The notes under the pieces are model-generated. The model was given only the letters and a program-made list of their open reading frames with translations. It was not told the DNA's origin and made no database searches. A DNA stretch of 64,000 bases, taken from NCBI RefSeq assembly GCF_000212815.1, contig NZ_GL890985.1:277324-341323 (forward strand), given 5' to 3'. This DNA is from Streptococcus sanguinis SK49 (GTDB taxonomy: Bacteria > Bacillota > Bacilli > Lactobacillales > Streptococcaceae). The position numbers and the translations under genes were made by a program. Below, piece after piece: positions 49,785 to 60,984 of this stretch. Each line of letters begins with the position of its first letter. Within the stretch, counting starts at the first letter, position 1.

Positions 49785-49811
49785 TCATATAAATTTTTTA
49801 TCACGGTGATA
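49785..49811 (+). promoter_or_regulatory. CYS-box-like operator upstream of metQ
   Basis: TCATA-N9-TATCA-N3-TGATA fits, with one mismatch, the TGATA-N9-TATCA-N(2-4)-TGATA motif described for the LysR regulator CmbR of streptococci and lactococci. The right part is the perfect inverted repeat TTTATCAC-G-GTGATAAA. It lies about 100 bases before metQ. Confidence 0.55.
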
Positions 49812-49908
49812 AATTATTTATATAAGCCAAGTCTCCTTGAACATGGTAAAATGAGAAGTAATCTTATAAAATAGAAGATTTAGAATTTTATTCATTAAAG
49901 GAGAATAA

Positions 49909-50784
49909 ATGATGAATTTGAAAAAAATCTTTTCAATCGGCTTAGTAGGCCTTGCAGCCTTGGGTTTGGCAGCTTGTGGCGGAGGCTCTTCTAATAAGGA
50001 GAGCAAATCAGCAGACGGACCTGTAACCGTTAAGGTTGGGGTAATGAGCCTGAGTGATACAGAAGAAGCGCGCTGGAACAAGGTTCAAGAGATTCTTGAC
50101 AAAGAAAATGCAGGTGTTAAATTAGAATATACACAGTTTACCGACTACTCTCAGCCTAACCAAGCTCTGCTTGACGGTGATGTGGATATCAACGCTTTCC
50201 AACATTACAACTTCCTTGAAAACTGGAACAAAGAGAAGGGGGCAGATCTTGTGTCTGTTGCGGATACCTATATCGCTCCTATTCGTCTCTATTCTGGTAC
50301 AAAGGACGGCAAAAATAAATATACAAATGTGAAAGACATCCCAGAAAATGGTACGATTGCCGTTCCAAATGATGCGACAAATGAGAGCCGTGCTCTTTAT
50401 CTTCTCGAATCAGCTGGCTTGATCAAGCTTGATGTTAAAGGTAAGGAACTTGCGACTGTTGCCAACATCAAAGAAAACAAGAAGAATCTGACAATTTCTG
50501 AGTTGGATGCTTCTCAAACGCCAGCTTCTCTGACTTCAGCAGATGCTGCAGTTGTCAATAATACTTTCGTCCGCGAAGCAGGCATTGACTACAAAAAGGC
50601 CCTCTTCAAAGAAGAAGCCAATGAAAACTCAAAACAATGGTATAACCTGATTGCAGCGAAACCAGATTGGAAGAAATCAGACAAGGCTGACGCAATTGAA
50701 AAAATTATCAAGGCTTACCACACTGATGAAGTAAAAAAAGTTATCGAAGAATCATCAGATGGTATGGATCAGCCAGTGTGGTAA
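49909..50784 (+). CDS. metQ: Methionine ABC transporter, substrate-binding lipoprotein
   Basis: This 291-residue lipoprotein of the NlpA family binds methionine outside the membrane. The signal peptide (LKKIFSIGLVGLAALGL) ends in lipobox LAAC. The mature protein has the family stretches VGVMSLSDTEEARWNKVQEI, VDINAFQHYNFLENWN and AVPNDATNESRALYLLESAG. AAAGGAG precedes ATGATG, and either ATG may be used. It heads the metQ-metN-metP cluster; a hairpin after it may lower expression of the other two. Confidence 0.93.
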   Translation: MMNLKKIFSIGLVGLAALGLAACGGGSSNKESKSADGPVTVKVGVMSLSDTEEARWNKVQEILDKENAGVKLEYTQFTDYSQPNQALLDGDVDINAFQHYNFLENWNKEKGADLVSVADTYIAPIRLYSGTKDGKNKYTNVKDIPENGTIAVPNDATNESRALYLLESAGLIKLDVKGKELATVANIKENKKNLTISELDASQTPASLTSADAAVVNNTFVREAGIDYKKALFKEEANENSKQWYNLIAAKPDWKKSDKADAIEKIIKAYHTDEVKKVIEESSDGMDQPVW

Positions 50785-50832
50785 TTTTTACCAGCAGAAA
50801 TTCATTGTATTGAATAAATGAAATGATTAAGA

Positions 50833-50862
50833 AGGGCGGAGATTAGCTTCTCCAGCCCTTTA
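50833..50862 (+). terminator. Hairpin between metQ and metN
   Basis: AGGGC-GGAGA pairs with TCTCC-A-GCCCT with a single bulged A, followed by a weak TTTAT. It probably acts as a partial terminator or 3'-end stabiliser, giving more metQ than metNP mRNA. Confidence 0.6.
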
Positions 50863-51033
50863 TCTGCTATTATGGTCATTTAGTTTGAACAGTATCTGGC
50901 TTTGGGTTAGGTCGGTACAGATTGTAGAACGCGACTTGTCAGTTCCTTAGGTCAAATGACAGACGGAAATCAAACTAAAAGGCTACAGAGGATACATCAC
51001 ATATTGGACAAATCAAGGAGTGAATCGGAAATT

Positions 51034-52101
51034 ATGGGCAAAGAAATTATCAAATTGGATCACATTGATGTCGTTTTTAATCAAAAAAAGCAAAACATTA
51101 AGGCCGTAGAAGATGTGACCATTCATATTAATCAGGGAGATATTTATGGAATTGTAGGTTATTCTGGTGCCGGAAAATCTACTCTGGTTCGTGTCATTAA
51201 CTTGCTGCAGGTGCCGTCTGCCGGTAAGATTACGGTGGATGATACGGTTTTCTATGATCATCATCAGGTTCAGCTTACTGCGGCTCAGCTACGTCAAAAG
51301 CGTAAGGATATCGGGATGATTTTCCAGCATTTTAACCTCATGGCTCAGATGACAGCCAAGGAAAATGTTGCTTTTGCGCTTAAGCATTCACCTTTATCAG
51401 CTGCTGAAAAAGAGAAGAAAGTTCACACTCTTTTGGACTTGGTAGGCTTAGCAGATCGGGCGGACAATTATCCTGCCCAGCTGTCTGGCGGTCAGAAGCA
51501 GCGGGTGGCCATTGCGCGTGCCTTGGCCAATGATCCCAAAATCCTAATCTCGGACGAGTCCACATCCGCTCTGGATCCTAAGACCACCAAGCAGATTTTG
51601 GCTCTATTGCAGGATTTGAATCAAAAATTGGGTCTGACTATTGTCCTCATTACCCACGAAATGCAGATTGTCAAGGACATTGCCAACCGGGTAGCAGTTA
51701 TGCAGAACGGTCGGCTGATTGAGGAAGGTTCAGTTCTGGATATTTTCTCTAATCCCAAGAATGAGCTGACCCAAGACTTCATTACGACCGCAACCGGTAT
51801 CAATGAGGCCATGATCAAAATCAACCAGCAAAAGATTGTGCAAAACCTGCCGGAAAATTCCATTCTGGCACATTTGAAATACTCAGGTGTGGTAACGGAC
51901 ACAGCCATTATAAACGACATTTACAAGCAGTATCAGATATCGGCCAATATTCTTCACGCCAATATTGAGATTTTAGATCATGTACCGGTCGGAGAAATGG
52001 TCGTTATCTTATCTGGAGAGACCAAGCAACTGGCGGCGGTGCAGGAAAGTCTGCGCGAAGCAGGAGTAGAGCTGCATGTTCTGAAAGAAGGGAGTAACTA
52101 A
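51034..52101 (+). CDS. metN: Methionine ABC transporter, ATP-binding protein
   Basis: This 355-residue ATPase drives methionine import. Walker A is GYSGAGKST at about 43-51, the signature LSGGQKQRVAIARAL at about 150-164, and Walker B ILISDESTSALDP. The C-terminal ~100 residues (ILAHLKYSGVVTDTAIINDI) form the regulatory NIL domain that senses methionine. I start at 51034 (MGKEIIKLDHI); the frame is open 26 codons further up without family similarity. The M20 peptidase gene usual between metQ and metN in pneumococci is absent. The end overlaps metP by one base. Confidence 0.94.
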   Translation: MGKEIIKLDHIDVVFNQKKQNIKAVEDVTIHINQGDIYGIVGYSGAGKSTLVRVINLLQVPSAGKITVDDTVFYDHHQVQLTAAQLRQKRKDIGMIFQHFNLMAQMTAKENVAFALKHSPLSAAEKEKKVHTLLDLVGLADRADNYPAQLSGGQKQRVAIARALANDPKILISDESTSALDPKTTKQILALLQDLNQKLGLTIVLITHEMQIVKDIANRVAVMQNGRLIEEGSVLDIFSNPKNELTQDFITTATGINEAMIKINQQKIVQNLPENSILAHLKYSGVVTDTAIINDIYKQYQISANILHANIEILDHVPVGEMVVILSGETKQLAAVQESLREAGVELHVLKEGSN

Positions 52102-52793
52102 TGCTACAGCTGATTCAACAATTTATGCCCAATGTTTATAGAATGGGCTGGTCTGGGCAGGCTGGCTGGGGAACAGCTATTTACCTGACTCTGTATATGA
52201 CCATCATTCCTTTCTTTATCGGAGGGATTCTAGGCTTTATCGCTGGTCTCTTGCTTGTCTTGACAGGGCCGCGAGGTATTTTGGAAAATAGACTTGTCTT
52301 TTTCGTCTTGGACAAGGTTACCTCTATCTTCCGGGCGATTCCTTTCATCATTCTCCTAGCCCTTATTAATCCCTTTACTCGGATTATTGTGGGAACTGGG
52401 ATTGGTCCGACTGCGGCCTTGGTACCTCTTTCGCTGGCTGTTTTTCCTTTCTTCGCCCGTCAGGTTCAGGTGGTCTTATCCGAACTAGACCGAGGGGTCA
52501 TTGAAGCGGCGCAGGCTAGTGGAGCAACTTTCTGGGACATTGTCGGTGTTTACCTGCGGGAAGGTCTGCCGGACTTGATTCGGGTGACGACTGTTACGCT
52601 GATCTCTCTGGTTGGTGAGACCGCTATGGCGGGAGCAATTGGTGCTGGTGGACTGGGAAATGTTGCCCTGACTTATGGTTATCAGCGTTTCAACCATGAT
52701 GTGACTATTCTTGCGACCATTCTTATTTTGCTGCTCATCTTCTTTATTCAGTTTGTTGGGGATTTCCTGACACGGAAGATTAGTCATAGATAA
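52101..52793 (+). CDS. metP: Methionine ABC transporter, permease
   Basis: This 230-residue membrane protein has five to six helices and the MetI-type coupling motif EAAQASGATFWDIVGVYLREGLP, where it contacts MetN. TAMAGAIGAGGLGNVALTYGYQRF is the other family signature. Its ATG overlaps the metN stop (TAATG), so it is translationally coupled. A terminator follows. Confidence 0.94.
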   Translation: MLQLIQQFMPNVYRMGWSGQAGWGTAIYLTLYMTIIPFFIGGILGFIAGLLLVLTGPRGILENRLVFFVLDKVTSIFRAIPFIILLALINPFTRIIVGTGIGPTAALVPLSLAVFPFFARQVQVVLSELDRGVIEAAQASGATFWDIVGVYLREGLPDLIRVTTVTLISLVGETAMAGAIGAGGLGNVALTYGYQRFNHDVTILATILILLLIFFIQFVGDFLTRKISHR

Positions 52794-52804
52794 TGATTGA
52801 CAAC

Positions 52805-52830
52805 TAGGGCCTCAGCTGGGGCTCTTTTTA
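52805..52830 (+). terminator. Terminator of the met operon
   Basis: AGGGCC / GGGGCTCT stem followed by TTTTT. Confidence 0.7.
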
Positions 52831-52853
52831 ATGCCATAATTGTATTAAAAGAC

Positions 52854-52882
52854 TTGCGCAATTAGATTAGGATTGTTATAAT
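52854..52882 (+). promoter_or_regulatory. Promoter of the amidohydrolase gene
   Basis: TTGCGC (52854-52859), a 17-base spacer and TATAAT (52877-52882). Confidence 0.7.
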
Positions 52883-52933
52883 AGCTAAAATCTCTTGAAG
52901 TCAAGTGTTGGGAAAGTGAGGATATGGCGGATG

Positions 52934-54160
52934 AAAGCTTATACAAATGTCAATCTGGTGACCTGTGACAGCGTATTTCATGTTTACCGAGAAGGGCTGC
53001 TGGTCGTGGAAGATGACCGCATTGCCTACTGTGGTCCCTATGATGAAAGCTGGCTAGGGAAATGCAGTGAAACAGTGGATTATGAAGGGGCTTGGATCAT
53101 GCCAGGACTGGTTAACTGTCATACTCACTCGGCCATGACCTTGCTGCGTGGGATTCGTGATGACAGCAATCTGCATGAATGGCTGGAGGACTATATCTGG
53201 CCAGCAGAAAGTCAATTCACAGCGGATCTAACGACTGAGGCTGTCCAGCTGGCTCTAGCTGAAATGCTGCTGTCAGGAACAACAACTTTTAACGACATGT
53301 ATAATCCTCAGGGAGTAGAGATTGACCGGATTTATCAAACTGTGCGGCAGTCTGGTATGCGTTGCTATTTCTCACCAACACTCTTTAGCTCTGAGGCGGA
53401 AACTGCAGAAGAGACTCTGGTTCGTACTCGGGACATTATTGAGAAAATCCTTTCCTATAATGATGAAGATTTTCAGGTCATGGTGGCGCCTCATTCGCCT
53501 TATGCCTGTGATGAAGCTCTGCTCAAGGGAAGTCTTGAGTTAGCGCGTGAGCTGGATTTGAAGCTTCATATCCATGTGGCAGAGACCCAGGAAGAAAATA
53601 AAATCATTCTGGAGCGCTATGGTAAACGTCCTATAGCTTTCTTGAAAGGCCTGGGCTACTTGGAGCAGCCAGCCATTTTTGCTCACGGGGTTGAACTAAA
53701 TCCGTCAGAGATTGCGGATTTGGCGGCTTCACCAGTCAGCATCGCCCACAATCCTATCAGCAACCTCAAGCTGGCTTCCGGTGTAGCTCCGGTGACCGAC
53801 TTACTAGCCGCTGGGGTGACCGTTGGCTTAGCGACAGACTCTGTCGCTTCCAATAATAATCTGGATATGTTTGAAGAAGGTCGGACAGCTGCTCTCCTTC
53901 AGAAGATGCGGGCAGGAGATGCGACCCAGTTTACGATTGATCAGGCCTTGAAAGCTTTGACTATTGAAGGAGCCAAGGCGTTGGGATTGGATAACAAAAT
54001 CGGTAGTCTGGAAGCGGGCAAGCAAGCCGATTTCATTGTCATTCAACCTAAGGGAAGACTTCATCTCTATCCTTTGGGAAATATGCTGTCGCACCTAGTG
54101 TACGCAGTCAAAGGCAGCGATGTTCAGGATGTCTACATTGCAGGGCAGCAGGTTGTCTGA
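52934..54160 (+). CDS. mtaD: 5'-methylthioadenosine / S-adenosylhomocysteine deaminase
   Basis: This is a 408-residue amidohydrolase of the ATZ/TRZ group. The metal site shows NCHTHSAMTLLRG (HxH), HIHVAETQEE, FAHGVEL and LATDSVASNNNLDMFEE (Asp). These features match MTA/SAH/5'-deoxyadenosine deaminases, which start purine salvage from spent SAM products. I start at 52934 (MKAYTNVNLVTCD); the frame is open to 52895 but the residues there are not family-like. Neighbouring the methionine importer fits a sulfur-compound role. Exact substrate preference is not fixed by sequence. Confidence 0.85.
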   Translation, partial: KAYTNVNLVTCDSVFHVYREGLLVVEDDRIAYCGPYDESWLGKCSETVDYEGAWIMPGLVNCHTHSAMTLLRGIRDDSNLHEWLEDYIWPAESQFTADLTTEAVQLALAEMLLSGTTTFNDMYNPQGVEIDRIYQTVRQSGMRCYFSPTLFSSEAETAEETLVRTRDIIEKILSYNDEDFQVMVAPHSPYACDEALLKGSLELARELDLKLHIHVAETQEENKIILERYGKRPIAFLKGLGYLEQPAIFAHGVELNPSEIADLAASPVSIAHNPISNLKLASGVAPVTDLLAAGVTVGLATDSVASNNNLDMFEEGRTAALLQKMRAGDATQFTIDQALKALTIEGAKALGLDNKIGSLEAGKQADFIVIQPKGRLHLYPLGNMLSHLVYAVKGSDVQDVYIAGQQVV

Positions 54161-54273
54161 AACGGCCAAGTGCTGACCGTTGATGTTGGAAATTTTGTGT
54201 AAGTGTAAAAGCTTAAAATGGAAGTGAGGAACAAGCCTAGCTTCCATTTTTTATAAAATTTGACAAAATATTT

Positions 54274-54310
54274 AGAAAACGCTTGCAATTTCTCTGGTTT
54301 CTGATATAAT
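54274..54310 (+). promoter_or_regulatory. Promoter with overlapping cre site before the beta-glucoside PTS gene
   Basis: AGAAAACGCTTGCA (54274-54287) agrees with the CcpA cre consensus at 12 of 14 positions. It overlaps the -35 TTGCAA (54283-54288); TATAAT is at 54305-54310 after a 16-base spacer. Glucose should shut this promoter off through CcpA. Confidence 0.72.
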
Positions 54311-54318
54311 AAACTTAT

Positions 54319-54411
54319 GGATTGTTACTGGTCAAGCAGGCAAAACCTAAGCAAATACGAGATATAAAGCAGTTTCTTGCTTTCTATTTGGTGTGTGTTT
54401 AGGTTTTTTTC
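54319..54411 (+). promoter_or_regulatory. RAT antiterminator site and overlapping terminator (LicT/BglG type)
   Basis: GGATTGTTACTG (54319-54330) followed by GCAGGCAAAACC is the conserved ribonucleic antiterminator of BglG/LicT proteins. Its 3' part AAAACCTAA also pairs with TTTAGGTTTT (54398-54407), forming a terminator with a T-run. Binding of the phosphorylated-state-sensing antiterminator would stop terminator formation. No bglG/licT gene is in the window. Confidence 0.92.
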
Positions 54412-54451
54412 GTGCCCTATTTTCGGGAATAGGAACAAACTGATAGCCTAA

Positions 54452-56401
<1,950 letters not shown>

Positions 56402-56407
56402 AAAATG

Positions 56408-56476
56408 AAGCAGGGGAATGGGAGAGATTGCTACAATCTTCAAATTGTAGCAATCTCTCCCATTCCCCTGCTTTTT
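56408..56476 (+). terminator. 30-bp perfect-arm hairpin after bglP
   Basis: Arms 56408-56437 and 56444-56473 are perfectly complementary around a six-base loop and end in TTTTT. It is far longer than normal terminators here; see findings. Confidence 0.9.
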
Positions 56477-56563
56477 GCTTTGCTTTCCTTTTGACGGTAA
56501 AAATAGTACAATATAGTAAATGTTAATGCACTATTATCAAGCAAGAAAAAGCGGAGAGATGTG

Positions 56564-57946
56564 ATGGATAAAAAAATTCTTTGGGAGAAGATTCAGACTT
56601 TTTTTCAGGAACTTTGGAAAAAGATATCTAATTTTGCTGCGGAGCATACTCTCCTGACAGATGCCTACCAAGCTTGGCGGGATTGGATTAAGAAGTTGCC
56701 GCTTCCTCGTCCCAAAATCTTTCAAAAACAGCTTAGCAATCGCCAGTTTGTCGGAGTGCTTTTGACCGTAGTAGGGCTGTCAGCTGGCTTAATTCTGCTG
56801 TCAGAGCATGTGCAGGATTTTACTTTTCTGTCTCCTAGTAAGAAAGAGCAGCAGTCAGATTCCTCTCAGAATCAGATGGTTCGTATCATGGCCACTGGGG
56901 ATTTGCTTTATCATGATGGTCTTTATCTGAGTGCTCAGAAAGAAGACGGCACTTATGATTTTTCTGAGAATTTCCACTATGCTAAGGAATGGCTTCGGCA
57001 GGGAGATTTGGTCTTAGGGGACTTTGAAGGCACGATTCGGCCGGACTATCCCTTGAATGGCTATCCGCTCTTTAATGCTCCAGAAGCCGTAGTTCCAGCA
57101 ATCAAGGATGCTGGCTATCAAGTGATGGACCTGGCTCATAATCACATTTTAGACTCTGGTCTGGAGGGAGTTTTTACTACAGCTCAGGCTTTTGAAAAAG
57201 AGGGAATCACTCCCATCGGTATTTATCCGCACGAAATCCGCAGTCAGGCCCCCCTCTTGATAAAGGAAGTTAAAGGCATTAAGATTGCACTGCTGGCTTA
57301 CTCCTATGGCTACAATGGAATGGAGGGGCTTCTCAGTCAGGAAGACTATGATGATCGCCTGTCCGATCTGGATGAAGAAAAGATGCGGGCCGAGATTGAG
57401 CGGGCAGAAAAGGAAGCTGACATCACAGTCGTCATGCCTCAGATGGGGATAGAGTACCAGCTGGAGCCGACAGAGGAGCAGATGACCCTCTACCATAAGA
57501 TGGTTGACTGGGGAGCAGATATTGTCTTTGGAGGGCATCCGCATGTGGTTCAGCCAGCTGAGATTTTAGAGAAAGATGGCCAGAAGAAGCTGATCATGTA
57601 TTCTATGGGGAATTTCATTTCCAATCAGCGCATCGAAACCATGGAGGAGATTGAAAATGCTCATTGGACCGAGCGCGGAGTGCTGATGGATGTTACCATT
57701 GAAAAGACACCAAAGGGCACACAGATAAAAAGTGCCCAGGCTCATCCGAGCTGGGTCAGTCGAGTTGAAAAAGGCACTTCCTCAGAAGACGGTTTTCCTT
57801 TATACACTTACCAAACCTGGATTTTGGATGACTTTATCGAAGGCGGCAAGTATCGAGACAAACTGAACCAAGAAACCAGAGCACGGATTGATACCGCCTA
57901 TCAGGAAATGAATTCTCATGTTGGACTGAATTGGACGGGGCAATAA
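56564..57946 (+). CDS. CapA-family membrane-anchored metallophosphatase-like protein
   Basis: This 460-residue protein has a charged N-terminal region, one membrane helix (FVGVLLTVVGLSAGLILL, about 67-85) and an external CapA domain. Motifs are MATGDLLYHDGLYL, LGDFEGTIRPDYPLNGYP, LAHNHILDSGLEG and FGGHPHVVQPAEIL. The fold is a calcineurin-like phosphoesterase used in poly-gamma-glutamate synthesis operons (CapA/PgsA), but no capB or capC is nearby, so that pathway is not implied. GGAG lies seven bases before the ATG; GTG at 56561 is an alternative. Confidence 0.85.
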   Translation: MDKKILWEKIQTFFQELWKKISNFAAEHTLLTDAYQAWRDWIKKLPLPRPKIFQKQLSNRQFVGVLLTVVGLSAGLILLSEHVQDFTFLSPSKKEQQSDSSQNQMVRIMATGDLLYHDGLYLSAQKEDGTYDFSENFHYAKEWLRQGDLVLGDFEGTIRPDYPLNGYPLFNAPEAVVPAIKDAGYQVMDLAHNHILDSGLEGVFTTAQAFEKEGITPIGIYPHEIRSQAPLLIKEVKGIKIALLAYSYGYNGMEGLLSQEDYDDRLSDLDEEKMRAEIERAEKEADITVVMPQMGIEYQLEPTEEQMTLYHKMVDWGADIVFGGHPHVVQPAEILEKDGQKKLIMYSMGNFISNQRIETMEEIENAHWTERGVLMDVTIEKTPKGTQIKSAQAHPSWVSRVEKGTSSEDGFPLYTYQTWILDDFIEGGKYRDKLNQETRARIDTAYQEMNSHVGLNWTGQ

Positions 57947-57967
57947 ATTGCTTGAATATGAGTTTAG

Positions 57968-57996
57968 CCAGATTGGATTTGCCAATCTGGTTTTTG
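57968..57996 (+). terminator. Terminator after the CapA-family gene
   Basis: CCAGATTGG / CCAATCTGG stem with a five-base loop and TTTTT. Confidence 0.85.
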
Positions 57997-58116
57997 CTGT
58001 TTTAAAATTGAGGACTTTGTTATAATTAAAAAGGATTATAGAGCTGTTAATGAATGAAACTGACCGCTTTCGAGCTCGTCTATTATTTTGACTTATTTTA
58101 TTGGAAAGAAAATGAA

Positions 58117-58314
58117 ATGTATTTTGGTTTGAGGCTGCTTTTGTATTTTATACCCATGTTTATCTTGTTTTTGTTGCTGGTGTGCTCCCTGGTATTGCTG
58201 GTTTTCTGCCTGTTTCTGAGAAGAAATCTCTTCAAGGAAAAGCAGGGACGCTATTTGCTGCTAGCTATCTTTTGGCTGGGGCTCTTCAATCTTCTGCTGA
58301 ACTTGCTAGTTTAG
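58117..58314 (+). CDS. Small hydrophobic membrane protein, unknown
   Basis: This 65-residue protein has two hydrophobic segments (FIPMFILFLLLVCSLVLLVF and LLLAIFWLGLFNLLLNLLV) joined by a basic loop (RRNLFKEKQGR). I prefer the ATG at 58117, preceded by GGAAAG. The frame extends to an ATG at 58054 with no binding site. No family is recognised. It lies between two terminators with a possible TATAAT-like element (TTATAATT) at about 58019. Confidence 0.5.
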   Translation: MYFGLRLLLYFIPMFILFLLLVCSLVLLVFCLFLRRNLFKEKQGRYLLLAIFWLGLFNLLLNLLV

Positions 58315-58415
58315 AAACGATGAGGTCGTAAGGATAACAATCGAAACACTTAGGTCTTAGCTGACTTATATGTAAAAACATATTATTATTTCTATCTTTC
58401 TGGTGAAATTAACAT

Positions 58416-58466
58416 AAAAAACGAACACCTCAAAGTTCATTTAGCTTAGCAGGTATTCGTTTTTTA
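58416..58466. terminator. Terminator between the small membrane gene and the AraC gene
   Basis: AAAAAACGAA / TTCGTTTTTT arms, each continued by CCT / AGG, around a ~20-base loop; suited to the minus-strand AraC gene and perhaps both directions. Confidence 0.65.
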
Positions 58467-58483
58467 TTTTCTATTTTAGCGCT

Positions 58484-59356
58484 TTATTTCTTCCGATATT
58501 GACTGGGTGTCATTTGGTAGTATTTTTTGAACTGGCGGTTGAAGTTGGACAGGTTATTAAAGCCAGCCTGGCTGGAGATTTCCAGTACAGAGAGATTGGA
58601 GTGCTGCAGGAGTTCGGCTGCCTTGCGAAGGCGGAATTGAATCAGGTACTCAATGCAGGAAACGCCCAGATGCTTCTTGAAGAAGTTCATGAAATGGGTG
58701 GAGCTGTAGCCACAGATGCCAGCCAATTGGTCAATATTCAGGTCTTCTTGGTAATGGGCATTGATGTAGTCAATGATGGAGCGAATCTTTTCTTCCTTGC
58801 GATAGCCTTCTGGTGACAGGTCTTTGGAAATGACATAGCCGTTCTCAAAGAGCAGGTAGAAGAGCTGGTTGAGCTGGGCTTTGAGCTGAAATTCGTAGTG
58901 AGATTTGCGGAAATAGCCTGTTTCCATAGCTGCTAAGAGGCACTGGCGAATCTCCGCATAGGCTGTATCATTGGGCTTGATCACATGAGTCAAGTCCAGC
59001 TGACCATTGTAGAGGGGCTGCAGATAGTTGATGCTGGCCTGATCCATGGCAGAGTAGCCCATCAGATCCAGATGGAAATTAATAGCGTCCATATAATGGC
59101 GCTCGTCGTTGATGGGGTGGATGGAGTGCAGGGCATTGGGGCGAATCAGGATAATATCACCTTTTTCACTGTTAAAGTAGTCGTCGTCAATATGAAATTG
59201 TGCTTTTCCTTCATGGACATAAATCATTTCAACATCGGTATGCCAGTGGAAAAGAATATCTGGATGACCATTTTCAGTGATGGTGCGGGTCAGAGAATAA
59301 GGGGTTCCTTGGTTTTTAAAAACGGTATTTTTATGTAGTTGGCCTAAATCAATCAT
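58484..59356 (-). CDS. AraC-family transcriptional regulator
   Basis: This 290-residue regulator has an N-terminal cupin sugar-sensing domain (ILFHWHTDVEMIYVHEGKAQF, about 31-51). The C-terminal double HTH spans about 190-290 (LNIDQLAGICGYSSTHFMNFF, ISSQAGFNNLSNFNRQFKKY). It is divergent from the GH1 glucosidase gene, so it most likely senses a beta-glucoside-derived sugar and controls that gene. The 105-base divergent gap is A/T-rich and has TATAAT elements. Confidence 0.88.
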   Translation of the reverse strand: MIDLGQLHKNTVFKNQGTPYSLTRTITENGHPDILFHWHTDVEMIYVHEGKAQFHIDDDYFNSEKGDIILIRPNALHSIHPINDERHYMDAINFHLDLMGYSAMDQASINYLQPLYNGQLDLTHVIKPNDTAYAEIRQCLLAAMETGYFRKSHYEFQLKAQLNQLFYLLFENGYVISKDLSPEGYRKEEKIRSIIDYINAHYQEDLNIDQLAGICGYSSTHFMNFFKKHLGVSCIEYLIQFRLRKAAELLQHSNLSVLEISSQAGFNNLSNFNRQFKKYYQMTPSQYRKK

Positions 59357-59431
59357 GGGGACACTCTTTCATAGAATAGTACAATTTATTAAGATAATTG
59401 TGTTAGAAAATATGTTTGACAACTATTATAA

Positions 59432-60907
<1,476 letters not shown>

Positions 60908-60943
60908 ATGACTTAAACAAAATAGAATGGCTCCTTATAAAAT

Positions 60944-60975
60944 AAAGGATGAATCTTTTGATTCATCCCTTTTTT
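60944..60975. terminator. Bidirectional terminator between bglA and the betaine operon
   Basis: GGATGAATC / GATTCATCC stem with a four-base loop, TTTTTT on the plus side and A-rich on the other. Confidence 0.85.
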
Positions 60976-60984
60976 CTATACTTT

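Noticed and set aside
50956..51033. N-terminal extension of metN as a separate leader peptide or peptidase remnant
   Set aside because: No similarity to the M20 peptidase could be seen in any frame and no binding site precedes it; left as open frame only.
56564..57946. Poly-gamma-glutamate capsule operon
   Set aside because: Only the CapA-like gene is present; no capB, capC or capD neighbours.
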